Source: Desulfamplus magnetovallimortis
GTDB taxonomy: Bacteria; Desulfobacterota; Desulfobacteria; Desulfobacterales; Desulfobacteraceae
Direction of reading: 5' to 3'
Length of the DNA stretch: 64,000 nucleotides
Assembly (NCBI RefSeq): GCF_900170035.1
Contig: NZ_LT828548.1
Coordinates: 153,617 to 217,616, forward strand
Shown: in pieces, positions 8,547-17,320 of the stretch
Layout of the letters: every line of letters starts with the position of its first letter
Numbering within the stretch: position 1 is the stretch's first letter
Translations under genes and position numbers: made by a program
Notes under the pieces: generated by a model
The model's input: the letters and a program-made list of their open reading frames with translations, nothing else
Databases searched by the model: none
Told to the model about the DNA's origin: nothing

Positions 8547-8637
8547 AGCGCTTCTTTAAGTTTAAACTGTCGGGTATTTTTTTAGACAACTCAAAGACTC
8601 AAGGCTTTTTCCACCCGCCAGTCAAACCTTGAAAGAA
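8547..8637 (-). repeat. Repeat family B, copy 2
   Basis: Begins a few bases after the XRE-cupin stop codon with TAGCGCTTCTTTAAGTTTAA and ends GTCAAACCTTGAAAGAAC. Inverted relative to the copies at 618 and 47870. Confidence 0.7.
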
Positions 8638-8667
8638 CAGTATCTAAATAAGGAGCTGGAGACACAT

Positions 8668-10617
8668 ATGACAAAACCATTATGGACACCAACAGATGAG
8701 CGTGTGAAGCAAACCAATATGTATCGCTTCATGCAGGCTGTAAATGCAAAATATGGAAAAAATTTTACAGACTATGACGCCCTTTATGAGTGGTCCATTG
8801 AAAATCTTTCGGAATTTTGGGCATTCATGTGGGATTTTGCAGAGATCCGTTTTTCCAGATCCTATGACAAGGTGCTTGATGACCCATGCAAAATGCCAGG
8901 AGCAAAATGGTTTCAGGGAGCACAGCTAAACTTTGCCGAAAACCTTCTCCGCCTGAGAAACGATAAGATTGCCCTTGTTTTCAGGGGAGAAGATCAAGTG
9001 AGACGAACCCTCACATACAAGGATCTTTACGATGAGACTTCAAGGGTTGCAAAGGGACTGAAATCCTTGGGTATAAAGCCTGGAGACAGGGTTGTGGGCT
9101 TTGTACCCAACATGCCGGAGTCCATTATTGCCATGCTTGCTGCCACAAGCATTGGTGCTGTATGGTCATCATGCTCCCCTGATTTCGGTATAAAAGGGGT
9201 TTTGGACAGATTTGGGCAGACACGTCCAAAAGTTCTTTTTACAGCAGATGGATATTTTTTTAAGGGTAAACCCATTGACAGCCTGCAAAAAATTAAGGGC
9301 ATTATTGAAGAGCTTCCCTCAATTGAAAAAATTGTGGTTATTCCCTATGCAGATGAAGATCCCCCTGTAAAAACCCTTCCCAGTGCTATTTTATGGGACA
9401 GGTTCAAAAACTCAAGGGCCGGAGAGATCGAATTTGAACAGCTTCCATTTGATCATCCCCTATATATCATGTACTCATCAGGTACCACAGGGCTTCCCAA
9501 ATGTATGGTACAAAGTGCAGGTGGTGTTTTGATGCACCAGATAAAGGAGCTTATGCTCCACACTGATCTCAAGGAAAATGATACAATTTTTTATTTCACA
9601 ACATGCGGATGGATGATGTGGAACTGGCTTGTGACATCTCTTTCTGTTGGTGCAACCCTTGTACTCTATGACGGCAATCCATTTCATCCGGGCCCGGATG
9701 CTCTGTGGCAGATGGCTCAGGATGAAAAAATAACTGTATTTGGAACCAGTGCCGGATATATTGCGGCTCTTAAAAACGCCGGTGTAAAACCAGCCCAGCA
9801 ATTTGATCTTTCACCCTTGAAGGCACTTTTATCAACTGGATCTCCTTTGTCAAAGGAAGATTTTAAGTTCATATATGACGAGGTCAAATCTGACCTTCAG
9901 CTTGCATCAATTTCAGGTGGTTCAGATCTTAACGGATGCTTTGCCCTTGGTAACCCCATGGGGTCTGTCTATTCCGGTGAACTTCAGTGCAGAGGGCTTG
10001 CAATGAAGGTGTTTGCTTATGATGAAGATGGAAAACCTGTTGTCGGAGAGCAGGGCGAACTTGTCTGTACAGCACCATTTCCTTCCATGCCCATATATTT
10101 CTGGAACGATGAAGATGGATCTCGCTACCACTCTGCCTATTTTGACCACTATCCTGGTGTCTGGGCACATGGGGATTTCATTGAGGTTACTGAGCGCGGT
10201 GGAGTTATAATGTACGGCAGATCAGATGCTACATTGAATCCCGGAGGTGTCAGAATCGGCACGGCAGAAATCTACCGCCGTATTGAACAGATGGAAGAGA
10301 TAGCAGACAGCGTAGTTGTGGGTCAGAACTGGAATAACGATGTCAGGATAATTCTATTTGTAACCATGCCTGAAGGGGTCAAACTGACAGACGGGATAAG
10401 AGAAAAGATAAGAAATGATATTCGCACCCATGCATCCCCAAGACATGTTCCAGCAAAAATCATAGAAGTGCCTGACATCCCCTACACATTGAATATGAAG
10501 AAGGTTGAGCTTGCTGTCAAAAAGATGATTCACGGCCAAGAGGTTAAAAATAAAGATGCTCTCAAAAATCCGGAAGCGTTGGATTTTTTCAGCAATATCA
10601 AAGAATTGAAGGAGTGA
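8668..10617 (+). CDS. Acetoacetyl-CoA synthetase (acetoacetate--CoA ligase)
   Basis: The start is the ATG at 8668, with AAGGAG upstream and the N-terminal MTKPLWTPTDERVKQT typical of this family; 649 residues, the normal length. It is an ANL-superfamily adenylating enzyme. The AMP-binding P-loop YSSGTTGLPKCM lies at about residues 268-280, followed by GGSDLNGCF and the C-terminal hinge and Lys region. It activates acetoacetate to acetoacetyl-CoA with ATP in the cytoplasm. As the last gene of the group it would salvage the acetoacetate released by the lyase-like enzyme, which supports a leucine/isovalerate or ketone-body type pathway. Confidence 0.92.
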   Translation: MTKPLWTPTDERVKQTNMYRFMQAVNAKYGKNFTDYDALYEWSIENLSEFWAFMWDFAEIRFSRSYDKVLDDPCKMPGAKWFQGAQLNFAENLLRLRNDKIALVFRGEDQVRRTLTYKDLYDETSRVAKGLKSLGIKPGDRVVGFVPNMPESIIAMLAATSIGAVWSSCSPDFGIKGVLDRFGQTRPKVLFTADGYFFKGKPIDSLQKIKGIIEELPSIEKIVVIPYADEDPPVKTLPSAILWDRFKNSRAGEIEFEQLPFDHPLYIMYSSGTTGLPKCMVQSAGGVLMHQIKELMLHTDLKENDTIFYFTTCGWMMWNWLVTSLSVGATLVLYDGNPFHPGPDALWQMAQDEKITVFGTSAGYIAALKNAGVKPAQQFDLSPLKALLSTGSPLSKEDFKFIYDEVKSDLQLASISGGSDLNGCFALGNPMGSVYSGELQCRGLAMKVFAYDEDGKPVVGEQGELVCTAPFPSMPIYFWNDEDGSRYHSAYFDHYPGVWAHGDFIEVTERGGVIMYGRSDATLNPGGVRIGTAEIYRRIEQMEEIADSVVVGQNWNNDVRIILFVTMPEGVKLTDGIREKIRNDIRTHASPRHVPAKIIEVPDIPYTLNMKKVELAVKKMIHGQEVKNKDALKNPEALDFFSNIKELKE

Positions 10618-10959
10618 TTTTATATAACGGCCATGGCGGCTAACCGCCACAACGAAGCATGAAAGTCCTGAGAAGCCTTGAATCACGGGGACTTTCTTAT
10701 AAACGTACATGGCGGATTACCGCCACAATCGAAAGGTTGAAAGTCTTTATAAAAACAGCCACTTGCGGAGACTTTCATATAAACTGTCCAGGCAGACTCA
10801 TCTGTCATAAAGAAGTATGAAAGTCCTTAAAAACATTAAAATACGGGGACTTTTGGCATGTTTCATTTATCGGGTTACACTTTTTTGTGAGAGATTCCCG
10901 CCACACAGAGTTTTCTCTCCGGAAAGTGTAAACTGGGAAATGAAGCATGCCGGACTTTT
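10618..10959 (+). repeat. Repeat family C array, about three units, with a MITE inserted in the last
   Basis: Hairpin 1 variants are GGCGGctaaCCGCC, GGCGGattaCCGCC and GGCAGActcaTCTGTC. Hairpin 2 arms vary as GAAAGTCC/GGGACTTTC and GAAAGTCT/AGACTTTC. The family D element at 10855-10951 lies within the final GGGGACTTT arm. Confidence 0.8.
10855..10951 (+). mobile_element. Repeat family D (MITE) with 8-bp target duplication
   Basis: 97 bp, ends GGCATGTTTCATTT and AAATGAAGCATGCC, inner arms TTACACTTTTTTG and GGAAAGTGTAAAC. GGACTTTT is present at both 10847-10854 and 10952-10959. Confidence 0.85.
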
Positions 10960-11037
10960 TTATGAAAAGTACTTTTAGGACATAATGAAGGATGTCGTAT
11001 ATTGACGACTGTAATGGCATCCATTATAATGCTATCC

Positions 11038-11331
11038 ATGATAAAGTCGTTTAAAAATAGCGGAACGAAGGATATTTTTGATGGAACAGTCTCAAAGTCA
11101 GCCAGAAAGTGCTGTCCTAAATCTATTTGGTCTGTTGCTCAACGCAAATTGGACCAAATTAACCGCGTACAAGATATCACTGAGCTTATGATTCCCCCAG
11201 GAAACAGACTTGAACAATTAAAAGGTGACAGAGATAATCAATTCAGTATCCGAATAAATCAACAATATCGTGTTTGCTTTATTTGGGAGGAAGGCCAGGC
11301 ATATGAAGTTGAAATCACAGATTACCACTGA
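11038..11331 (+). CDS. higB: HigB/RelE-family mRNA interferase toxin
   Basis: The start chosen is the ATG at 11038, giving MIKSFKNSGTKDIFDG, the usual HigB opening, and 97 residues. The C-terminal half shows LEQLKGDRDNQFSIRINQQYR, with the basic and aromatic residues typical of RelE-fold ribosome-dependent RNases. The antitoxin gene follows with a 29-nt overlap, so the pair is toxin-first as in other higBA modules. It lies in repeat-rich DNA between two metabolic regions, a common setting for chromosomal TA modules. Confidence 0.9.
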   Translation: MIKSFKNSGTKDIFDGTVSKSARKCCPKSIWSVAQRKLDQINRVQDITELMIPPGNRLEQLKGDRDNQFSIRINQQYRVCFIWEEGQAYEVEITDYH

Positions 11332-11662
11332 TAATATCTCGAGGAAGCTCCCTAAACATCGTCCTCCAACTCATCCAGGAGAAATGCTTTTGGAGGAGTT
11401 TGTGAAACCACTCAAAATTACCCAGACAGAACTTGCTCAAAAGTTAGGTGTCTCCTATCCTCGTCTTAACCAAATCATCAAAGGTTATAGATCAGTAACA
11501 CCAGACACTGCACTAAGGTTATCTCAAGTTGTAGGAATGTCGGCAGACTTTTGGCTTGGGTTACAACAAGACTGGGACTTGTGGCATGCAATTAATAGCT
11601 CAAAATTTATCGAGATTAAAAAGTTACAACCAATATTAATAGACACAGAAAATTTAGCATAA
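11303..11662 (+). CDS. higA: HigA-family antitoxin
   Basis: The ATG at 11303 lies inside the end of higB, with GGGAGGAAGG upstream; 119 residues. It has an HTH_XRE domain with the HigA hallmark HPGEMLLEEFVKPLKITQTE, then QTELAQKLGVSYPRLNQIIK as the recognition region. It is expected to bind and neutralise HigB and to repress the pair's promoter. No separate promoter was identified. Confidence 0.92.
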   Translation: MKLKSQITTDNISRKLPKHRPPTHPGEMLLEEFVKPLKITQTELAQKLGVSYPRLNQIIKGYRSVTPDTALRLSQVVGMSADFWLGLQQDWDLWHAINSSKFIEIKKLQPILIDTENLA

Positions 11663-11847
11663 CATTTCGTTCATTATATCAGGCCATAGGGCTTCATAAA
11701 AAAAACCAGTAAAAAATTAATCCAGATAACAGAGAGTTATACTGTTCCAGATAATTAAATTGGCAAGCAGTGTAGGGGCAATCCCTTGTGGTTGCCCTTC
11801 AGAATTGAGAATGCCAAAATATTTTTCTGGAAATCTATAGACTTTTC

Positions 11848-11950
11848 GGCATCTTTCATATCTCCACAAAAGTAGTTTACACTTTTTGGAGAAAGCCCCT
11901 GAAAAACGGAGCTTGGCCTCAGAAAGTGTAAAGTGGTCATGAAGGATGCC
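11848..11950 (+). mobile_element. Repeat family D (MITE) with 8-bp target duplication
   Basis: 103 bp, ends GGCATCTTTCATATC and CATGAAGGATGCC, inner arms GTTTACACTTTTT and AGAAAGTGTAAAG. GACTTTTC flanks both sides (11840-11847 and 11951-11958). Confidence 0.88.
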
Positions 11951-11995
11951 GACTTTTCCATTATCAATTTAATTATCTGGAATACTATATATAAA

Positions 11996-12168
11996 CTCAA
12001 AATCGACATCTTATTGCTTTTTTGCAATTGCGGAATTTGTCTGAATCAGGATAACCAGGATAAAAAGGATGTTCAGGATAGAAAATCCTGCCTTATCCTG
12101 TTAATCTTGGTAATCATGATTCAGACAGTTTTAATAAGGCTCTGAAGATCATAGGTGTCGAATTTGAG
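11996..12168 (+). repeat. Repeat family E, complete copy
   Basis: About 173 bp, outer ends CTCAAAATCGACATC and GGTGTCGAATTTGAG, inner inverted arms GTCTGAATCAGGATAACC and GGTAATCATGATTCAGAC. It lies at the 3' side of ugpE and may fold in its transcript. Confidence 0.75.
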
Positions 12169-12206
12169 CATAAATCCGAATCGTATGGCGTCTGGTCAAA
12201 GATTAT

Positions 12207-13172
12207 CTATTTTTCCCTTTCAATCAATCCCTTCACAAACCATCTCTGCATAAAAAGCACCACAAGCACAGGCGGAAGCATTACAAGAACCGCAGCCCCA
12301 AGGGCAAGGTTCCACTCGGGAAGATCATCTGCCTGGGGAATGAGGTTCTGAAGCCCTATTACAGCCGTTGTCATCTTGGGGTTTGTTGTAATCAGAAGAG
12401 GCCACAGATACTGGTTATAGCCATAGACAAACTCAATAACCACAAGGGCAGCAATATTTGTCCTTGAAAGGGGCAGCAGAATTTTCCTGAAAAATGTCAT
12501 AGGAGATGCACCGTCCATCTTGGCTGCCTCGCAAAGCTCTTCAGGTACTGTAAGAAAAAACTGGCGGAACAAAAATGTACATGTGGCAGAGGCAACAAGC
12601 GGTAATATCAAACCTGTGTAGCTGTCAAGAAGACTCCAGTTAAGGCTTATTTCAAAATCATTCCCCGTGAACCACGATACTATATCGTTTAGATGACAAA
12701 ATTCCCATATTGACTGCACAGGCCCAAGTACATTAGCTGCAACCTCATAGGTTGGCATTATTCTAACTTCCACAGGCAGCATAAGGGTACAAAATACAGA
12801 GGCAAATGCCACTGCCCGAAAACGATAGTCAAAATATACAATTGAAAATGCTCCAAGAATGGAAACAGCAATTTTGCCCACTGTTATGCCTGTTGCCATT
12901 AAAAAGGAGTTCATGATCTGGGTGCCAAGATCCCCCCTTGACCATGCCTGTTTCATGTTGACAAAAAACTGGTCACCAGGAACAAGAGGCATGGGAACCC
13001 TTGAAACATCCTCAAGTGTCTGGGTTGCTGCTATAAGACTGTATATAATGGGGAATCCTACAATCAGGATACCTGTAATCAAAAATATATATGTAAAAAA
13101 ATCTAATATCGGTGTTTTTTCAACCATAACGTTTAACCATTTATCCCGTATATTGTACTTTGTTCTTCTCAC
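12207..13172 (-). CDS. ugpE: Glycerol-3-phosphate-type ABC transporter permease
   Basis: The 321-residue inner-membrane permease of the MalG/UgpE family has about six transmembrane segments. The EAA loop reads EELCEAAKMDGASPMTFFRK, and the segments LMLPVEVRIMPTYEV and FVYGYNQYLWPLLI closely follow E. coli UgpE. It is about 40 residues longer than that protein because of an insertion between the LMLPVEVR helix and the LLDSYTGL segment (GPVQSIWEFCHLND...EISLNW). It would pair with UgpA and take energy from UgpC. The substrate is probably glycerol-3-phosphate or its diesters. It is the last gene of the ugpBAE run. Confidence 0.9.
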   Translation of the reverse strand: MRRTKYNIRDKWLNVMVEKTPILDFFTYIFLITGILIVGFPIIYSLIAATQTLEDVSRVPMPLVPGDQFFVNMKQAWSRGDLGTQIMNSFLMATGITVGKIAVSILGAFSIVYFDYRFRAVAFASVFCTLMLPVEVRIMPTYEVAANVLGPVQSIWEFCHLNDIVSWFTGNDFEISLNWSLLDSYTGLILPLVASATCTFLFRQFFLTVPEELCEAAKMDGASPMTFFRKILLPLSRTNIAALVVIEFVYGYNQYLWPLLITTNPKMTTAVIGLQNLIPQADDLPEWNLALGAAVLVMLPPVLVVLFMQRWFVKGLIEREK

Positions 13173-13204
13173 GATACATAGTCGGAGACAGTTCTCTTTT
13201 TAAT

Positions 13205-14095
13205 TTACCCCGTATATTGTACTTTTTTCTCAACAAACCTGAACTGGATTACAGTGATTAAAATGATCAGGGACATGAGGATAACAGACTGTGCTGATGA
13301 AGAGCCCATATTAAGTCCTACAAAGCCATCCTGATAAACCTTGTACACCAGAATATTTGTGGAACCCCCAGGTCCGCCCTGTGTCACTGTGTGGATAACA
13401 CCAAAGGTTTCAAAAAAAGAGTAGATGATGTTCATCACCGAAAGAAAAAAGAAAGTTGGAGAGAGGAGCGGAAATGTTATGCTCCAGAAACGTCTCAAAG
13501 GGCTTGCTCCGTCAATGGCAGCAGCCTCAATAAGGGATTTTGGAATGGCCTGCATTCCGGCCATAAAGAAAACAAAGTTATAGCTTATCTGTTTCCAGGC
13601 ACTTGCCATTGTTATCATTACCATTGCATCTGTGCCGTTGAGAACCGGGTTCCAGTTCATACCAAATACATTTTTTATTCCAAGGGCTACAATACCGTAG
13701 GATGGATGAAGCAGAAAGAGCCACAGAATACCTGATATTGCAGGAGCAACTGCATATGGCCAGATAAGAAGGGTTCTTACAAGTGCTGTTGCTCTGAGGG
13801 CACGGTTGGCCATGGTTGCAATAAAAAGCCCAAGAGACAACGATACAATGGCCACAGAAAGGCTGAACACAAAGGTAATAAGTATTGACTTAAGATAGAG
13901 CGGATCTGAAAACAGCTCAATATAATTATAGAACCAGACAAATTTGCTCTGTCTTCCAAACGGGTCGCTTAAAAGAAATGACTGCATCAATCCCTGAAAT
14001 GCCGGCCAGTAAAAAAAGGTGAGGGTTACTATCACCTGCGGCAGGATAAGAAAATAAGGCAGATATCTGGATTTAAAAAAGGATCGTTTAATCAT
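13205..14095 (-). CDS. ugpA: Glycerol-3-phosphate-type ABC transporter permease
   Basis: 296 residues, close to the usual UgpA length, with about six transmembrane helices and the EAA loop LIEAAAIDGASPLRRFWSIT. FFYWPAFQGLMQSFLLSDPF near the N-terminus and the C-terminal TQGGPGGSTNILVYKVYQDG are typical of UgpA. The ugpE gene follows 32 nt downstream. An 11-bp hairpin lies in the gap to ugpB, so permease expression may be lower than that of the binding protein. Confidence 0.91.
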   Translation of the reverse strand: MIKRSFFKSRYLPYFLILPQVIVTLTFFYWPAFQGLMQSFLLSDPFGRQSKFVWFYNYIELFSDPLYLKSILITFVFSLSVAIVSLSLGLFIATMANRALRATALVRTLLIWPYAVAPAISGILWLFLLHPSYGIVALGIKNVFGMNWNPVLNGTDAMVMITMASAWKQISYNFVFFMAGMQAIPKSLIEAAAIDGASPLRRFWSITFPLLSPTFFFLSVMNIIYSFFETFGVIHTVTQGGPGGSTNILVYKVYQDGFVGLNMGSSSAQSVILMSLIILITVIQFRFVEKKVQYTG

Positions 14096-14107
14096 GTCAT
14101 CAATAAA

Positions 14108-14134
14108 AACATCAGGTGGCTGGCACCTGATGTT
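14108..14134 (-). terminator. Intercistronic hairpin between ugpB and ugpA
   Basis: A perfect 11-bp stem, AACATCAGGTG/CACCTGATGTT, with a 5-nt loop. On the minus (coding) strand it is followed by TTTTTATT, so it looks like a weak rho-independent terminator or an RNA-stabilising stem at the end of the ugpB message. Confidence 0.7.
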
Positions 14135-14150
14135 CTTTTATCCTTGAAAA

Positions 14151-14258
14151 TTGATAGAACTTGTAAAAAGTTGGCTCTCAAGACTTTCTAACAATGATCT
14201 GTTGAAATTGTTAATAGCGATTTTGGAATTTCCGACTTTTTACAGGAGTATTAAATTT
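14151..14258 (-). repeat. Repeat family G copy
   Basis: Contains CTTGTAAAAAGTTGG and CCGACTTTTTACAGG as inverted arms, with TTAATAGCGATTTTGG inside. The left-hand TAA that ends ugpB lies at its edge. Related copies are at 38011-38119 and about 51206-51236. Confidence 0.6.
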
Positions 14259-15585
14259 ATTTATAGGTCTTTTCAAAGGTTCTCAACTGTTCATTGCTAC
14301 GTTTTGCGGCATTGTCTAAGGCTTCCTGGGGAGTTTTGCTGCCGTTCCACACAAGTTCCAGCTCTTCATTTATGATATTTCTGATCTGTACGAAATATCC
14401 AAGTCTCAAGCCCCTTGAAATTGTTGTTGGTATGGCACGGTTAAGCTGACTTATACCTACCTCCTGAAGTGGATTCTCATCGTAGTAGCCTTTGGATTTC
14501 AGGTCATTATATGCATTGAGGGTAATTGGGAAGTATCCGGTTTCCATGTGCCAGTACTCTTGCATTTCGTTTGTGGCAAGAAATTTCAGAAATGTTGCAA
14601 CGCCCTTGTACTCTTCCTTTGTGTGGCCTTGAAGTACCCACAGAGAAGCGCCGCCTATGATGCTGTTCTGGGGTTTTTCCATCCATGCTTCAACAGGAAG
14701 TGGAGCTGCGTCCCATTTAAAATCCTTGGCAGACTCTTTAAGTTTTGCAATACCACTTATGGAATCAATATAAAAAGCTGCATTCTGTGCTAAAAACTCT
14801 GCTTTTGGTCCCTGATATTTCTGTCCGCCATACATAAAGCGTTTATCAGCTATCCAATCTTTAAGGCGGGTAATATGGGCAACCACCTTTGGATTGTTGA
14901 TCATAAGTTCGCAGTCAAGTCCCTCATAGCCATTGGCTTTACTTGCAAACTCAAGATTATGGATGGCACTGTAATTTTCAATCTGTGTCCATGACTGCCA
15001 GGCTGTAACCATTCCTGCAGGAGCGATCCCTTGATCAACAAGGGTTTTGCAGATTTCACCAAGTTTATCCCATGTAACAGGCTCTGTTTTTGACAGAGGG
15101 GCAATCCCCGCCTTTTCCAGCATATCCACATTATAGAACATGATGGGAGTTGATGAGTTAAAGGGCATTGACATAAGTTTACCATCAGAGTTCATGTAGT
15201 ATGAAAGTACAGCCTGAAGATAACTTGACCAGTCAATATTCATTCCCGCATCTTCCATCAGCTTGAATACAGGATAAACAGCACCGGAGAGCATCATTGT
15301 CTGGGTACCGACTTCAAACACCTGAAGAATATGTGGCTGTTTGTGTGCCCTGAAAGCAGCAACACCCGCATTCATTGTTTCATCATAATTGCCCTTGTTT
15401 GTTCCCACAACAACATAATCTGACTGGGATGCATTGAACTTTTCAATCATTGTGTCAACAACTTTACCCCTGGCACTTCTCATGGCATGCCACCAGTTTA
15501 TGGTAACAGGTTTTGCAAATATTGAAGCCGGCAGTGCCATACCGACCACTATAACAGTTATGAAAAACATCTTTTTCAATTTCAT
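14257..15585 (-). CDS. ugpB: Glycerol-3-phosphate-type ABC transporter periplasmic binding protein
   Basis: The 442-residue protein has a signal peptide (MKLKKMFFITVIVVGMALPA, cleavage near SIFA) followed by VTINWWHAM, the usual UgpB mature start. Family segments are HILQVFEVGTQTMMLSGAVY and SMPFNSSTPIMFYN. It would bind glycerol-3-phosphate or glycerophosphodiesters in the periplasm and deliver them to UgpAE. It is the first gene of ugpBAE, and the ATPase gene is divergent. No PhoB box was recognised upstream, so phosphate control is not shown by the sequence. Confidence 0.92.
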   Translation of the reverse strand: MKLKKMFFITVIVVGMALPASIFAKPVTINWWHAMRSARGKVVDTMIEKFNASQSDYVVVGTNKGNYDETMNAGVAAFRAHKQPHILQVFEVGTQTMMLSGAVYPVFKLMEDAGMNIDWSSYLQAVLSYYMNSDGKLMSMPFNSSTPIMFYNVDMLEKAGIAPLSKTEPVTWDKLGEICKTLVDQGIAPAGMVTAWQSWTQIENYSAIHNLEFASKANGYEGLDCELMINNPKVVAHITRLKDWIADKRFMYGGQKYQGPKAEFLAQNAAFYIDSISGIAKLKESAKDFKWDAAPLPVEAWMEKPQNSIIGGASLWVLQGHTKEEYKGVATFLKFLATNEMQEYWHMETGYFPITLNAYNDLKSKGYYDENPLQEVGISQLNRAIPTTISRGLRLGYFVQIRNIINEELELVWNGSKTPQEALDNAAKRSNEQLRTFEKTYK

Positions 15586-15764
15586 TTAAGATTCCCCCTA
15601 TCATAATAAAAGATTAAAAAAATCTGCATACACCTTCCATTAAAAAGCAGTGTATAGTTCTGATGAAGGTTTATTAATAAACAGAAACAGAGTCAAGATT
15701 AATATGCAATTCTCAAAAAAACAGTTGCACATTTGTCTGATTTATTGTTTTGTGAAGTGTTTTT

Positions 15765-15857
15765 AGGAATCGGATTTAAATAACTTCCCCACTTACCTCA
15801 CCCCCTATCCATGACTGGAGAGGGGGGAAATGGGACAGTTATTTCGGACTCATTCCT
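15765..15857. repeat. Repeat family F-like element in the ugpB-ugpC gap
   Basis: About 93 bp ending AGGAATCGGATTTAAATAAC and GTTATTTCGGACTCATTCCT, imperfect inverted ends. It occupies much of the 359-bp divergent gap, where both promoters must lie. Confidence 0.55.
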
Positions 15858-15944
15858 TAATGTTATCTGCTGCAAATTTAAAACAAGGGGATATTCTGAA
15901 GATATTCCCATTATTATTTGTAAAATTCAGGAACAAGATAAAAA

Positions 15945-17048
15945 ATGACAGAACTAAAGTTCAATAATGTAATTAAAAGATATGGCAAAACAGAAGTAGT
16001 TCACGGAATAAATCTTGATGTACGGGACAAGGAATTTCTTGTACTTGTAGGACCTTCTGGATGTGGCAAATCAACACTTTTGAGGATGGTGGCAGGTCTT
16101 GAGGCCATATCCGACGGGACAATATCCATTGGAGGCAAGGTTGTAAATGATCTGGCGCCAAAGGAGCGGGGGCTTGCCATGGTGTTCCAGAACTATGCTC
16201 TTTATCCCCATATGAATGTATATGAAAATATGTCGTTTGGATTGCGCCTCAATAAAACCCCAAAGGATGAAATAGACAGAAGAGTTCAGGAGACAGGTCA
16301 GATTCTGGGACTTGAAAATCTGCTCCACAGAAAACCCCATGAGTTGTCAGGTGGGCAGCGCCAGAGGGTTGCCATGGGCCGGGCAATGGTTAGAAAGCCT
16401 TCGATATTTCTTTTTGACGAACCCCTGTCAAACCTTGATGCAAAACTTCGCATACAGATGAGAGCTGAAATCAAACTTCTTCATCAGCGTGTCAACTCTA
16501 CAATTATATATGTTACCCATGATCAGGTGGAAGCCATGACCCTTGCTGACAGAATCGTGGTGCTAAGGGATGGATATATTGAGCAGGTGGGTAGTCCCAT
16601 GGAGCTTTTTTCAAAACCTGCAAATACTTTTGTTGCAGGCTTTATAGGCACGCCTCCAATGAATCTTTTGGATGCTGTTATAAAATTCAGGGGAGATAAC
16701 GCTTTTTTGATATTTGACGGTGGTCTTGAGATACCTGTGCCTCCCGGAGACACCCATTTGAATGGTTTTAGGGATGGTCAATCTGTGGTTATGGGACTTC
16801 GGACAGAAGAGATAACTCCCTCAGATCTCAATCCATCTCTTCCTGCATCATGGAAGTTTGACGGACTGGTTGAGGTTGTTGAGCCCCTTGGCAATGAGAC
16901 CCATGTCCACGTTAACATAAAAGGTGTCAAAATGATTGCCAGAAGCGAAGGCAGAAGAAGCATCAAATATGGAGATTCCCTTAAATTTGCCATGAATCTC
17001 AACCAGATGCATATTTTTGATGCTGAGACAACCCTTTCTATATATTGA
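15945..17048 (+). CDS. ugpC: ABC transporter ATP-binding protein for glycerol-3-phosphate import
   Basis: The 367-residue ATPase belongs to the MalK/UgpC family. It has Walker A GPSGCGKST, Q-loop AMVFQNYALYPHMN, signature LSGGQRQRVAMGRAM, Walker B IFLFDEPLSNLD and switch His in YVTHDQ. A C-terminal MOBP/TOBE regulatory domain starts near residue 240. It is divergent from ugpBAE, unlike the ugpBAECQ order of E. coli, and no ugpQ diesterase is present. It would energise UgpAE, and MalK-type ATPases can serve more than one importer. Confidence 0.92.
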   Translation: MTELKFNNVIKRYGKTEVVHGINLDVRDKEFLVLVGPSGCGKSTLLRMVAGLEAISDGTISIGGKVVNDLAPKERGLAMVFQNYALYPHMNVYENMSFGLRLNKTPKDEIDRRVQETGQILGLENLLHRKPHELSGGQRQRVAMGRAMVRKPSIFLFDEPLSNLDAKLRIQMRAEIKLLHQRVNSTIIYVTHDQVEAMTLADRIVVLRDGYIEQVGSPMELFSKPANTFVAGFIGTPPMNLLDAVIKFRGDNAFLIFDGGLEIPVPPGDTHLNGFRDGQSVVMGLRTEEITPSDLNPSLPASWKFDGLVEVVEPLGNETHVHVNIKGVKMIARSEGRRSIKYGDSLKFAMNLNQMHIFDAETTLSIY

Positions 17049-17064
17049 AATGTATTATTATTTA

Positions 17065-17169
17065 GGCTTACTTAATGACCACTTTACACTTTATGAAACC
17101 AAACTACGTTTTTCAGGATATCCCTCCCCAAAAAGTATAAAATACCCATGTTGGGATATGAAGGATGAC
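17065..17169 (+). repeat. Repeat family D (MITE), degenerate copy
   Basis: GGCTTACTTAATGACCACTT at the left and GATATGAAGGATGAC at the right, with ACTTTACACTTT and AAAAAGTATAAAAT inside. The flanks (TATTATTT and TATTTTTA) are only similar. Confidence 0.55.
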
Positions 17170-17232
17170 TATTTTTACGATTTGTGTTGCCTCAAGAGAA
17201 TACAATTTTATTTTGGGCATCTTTCATATCAA

Positions 17233-17320
17233 ATAACGGCCATGGCAAAACCATCTTGCCACAACGAAGCATGAAAGCCCTGAAAAAAACCTTGAAATAC
17301 GGGGACTTTCTTATAAAAAT
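17233..17320 (+). repeat. Repeat family C, one unit directly before a gene
   Basis: Hairpins TGGCAAaaccatctTGCCA and GAAAGCCC...GGGGACTTTC. It ends at the start codon of the ATPase gene at 17321, so that gene's ribosome site must lie in the repeat or be absent. Confidence 0.75.
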
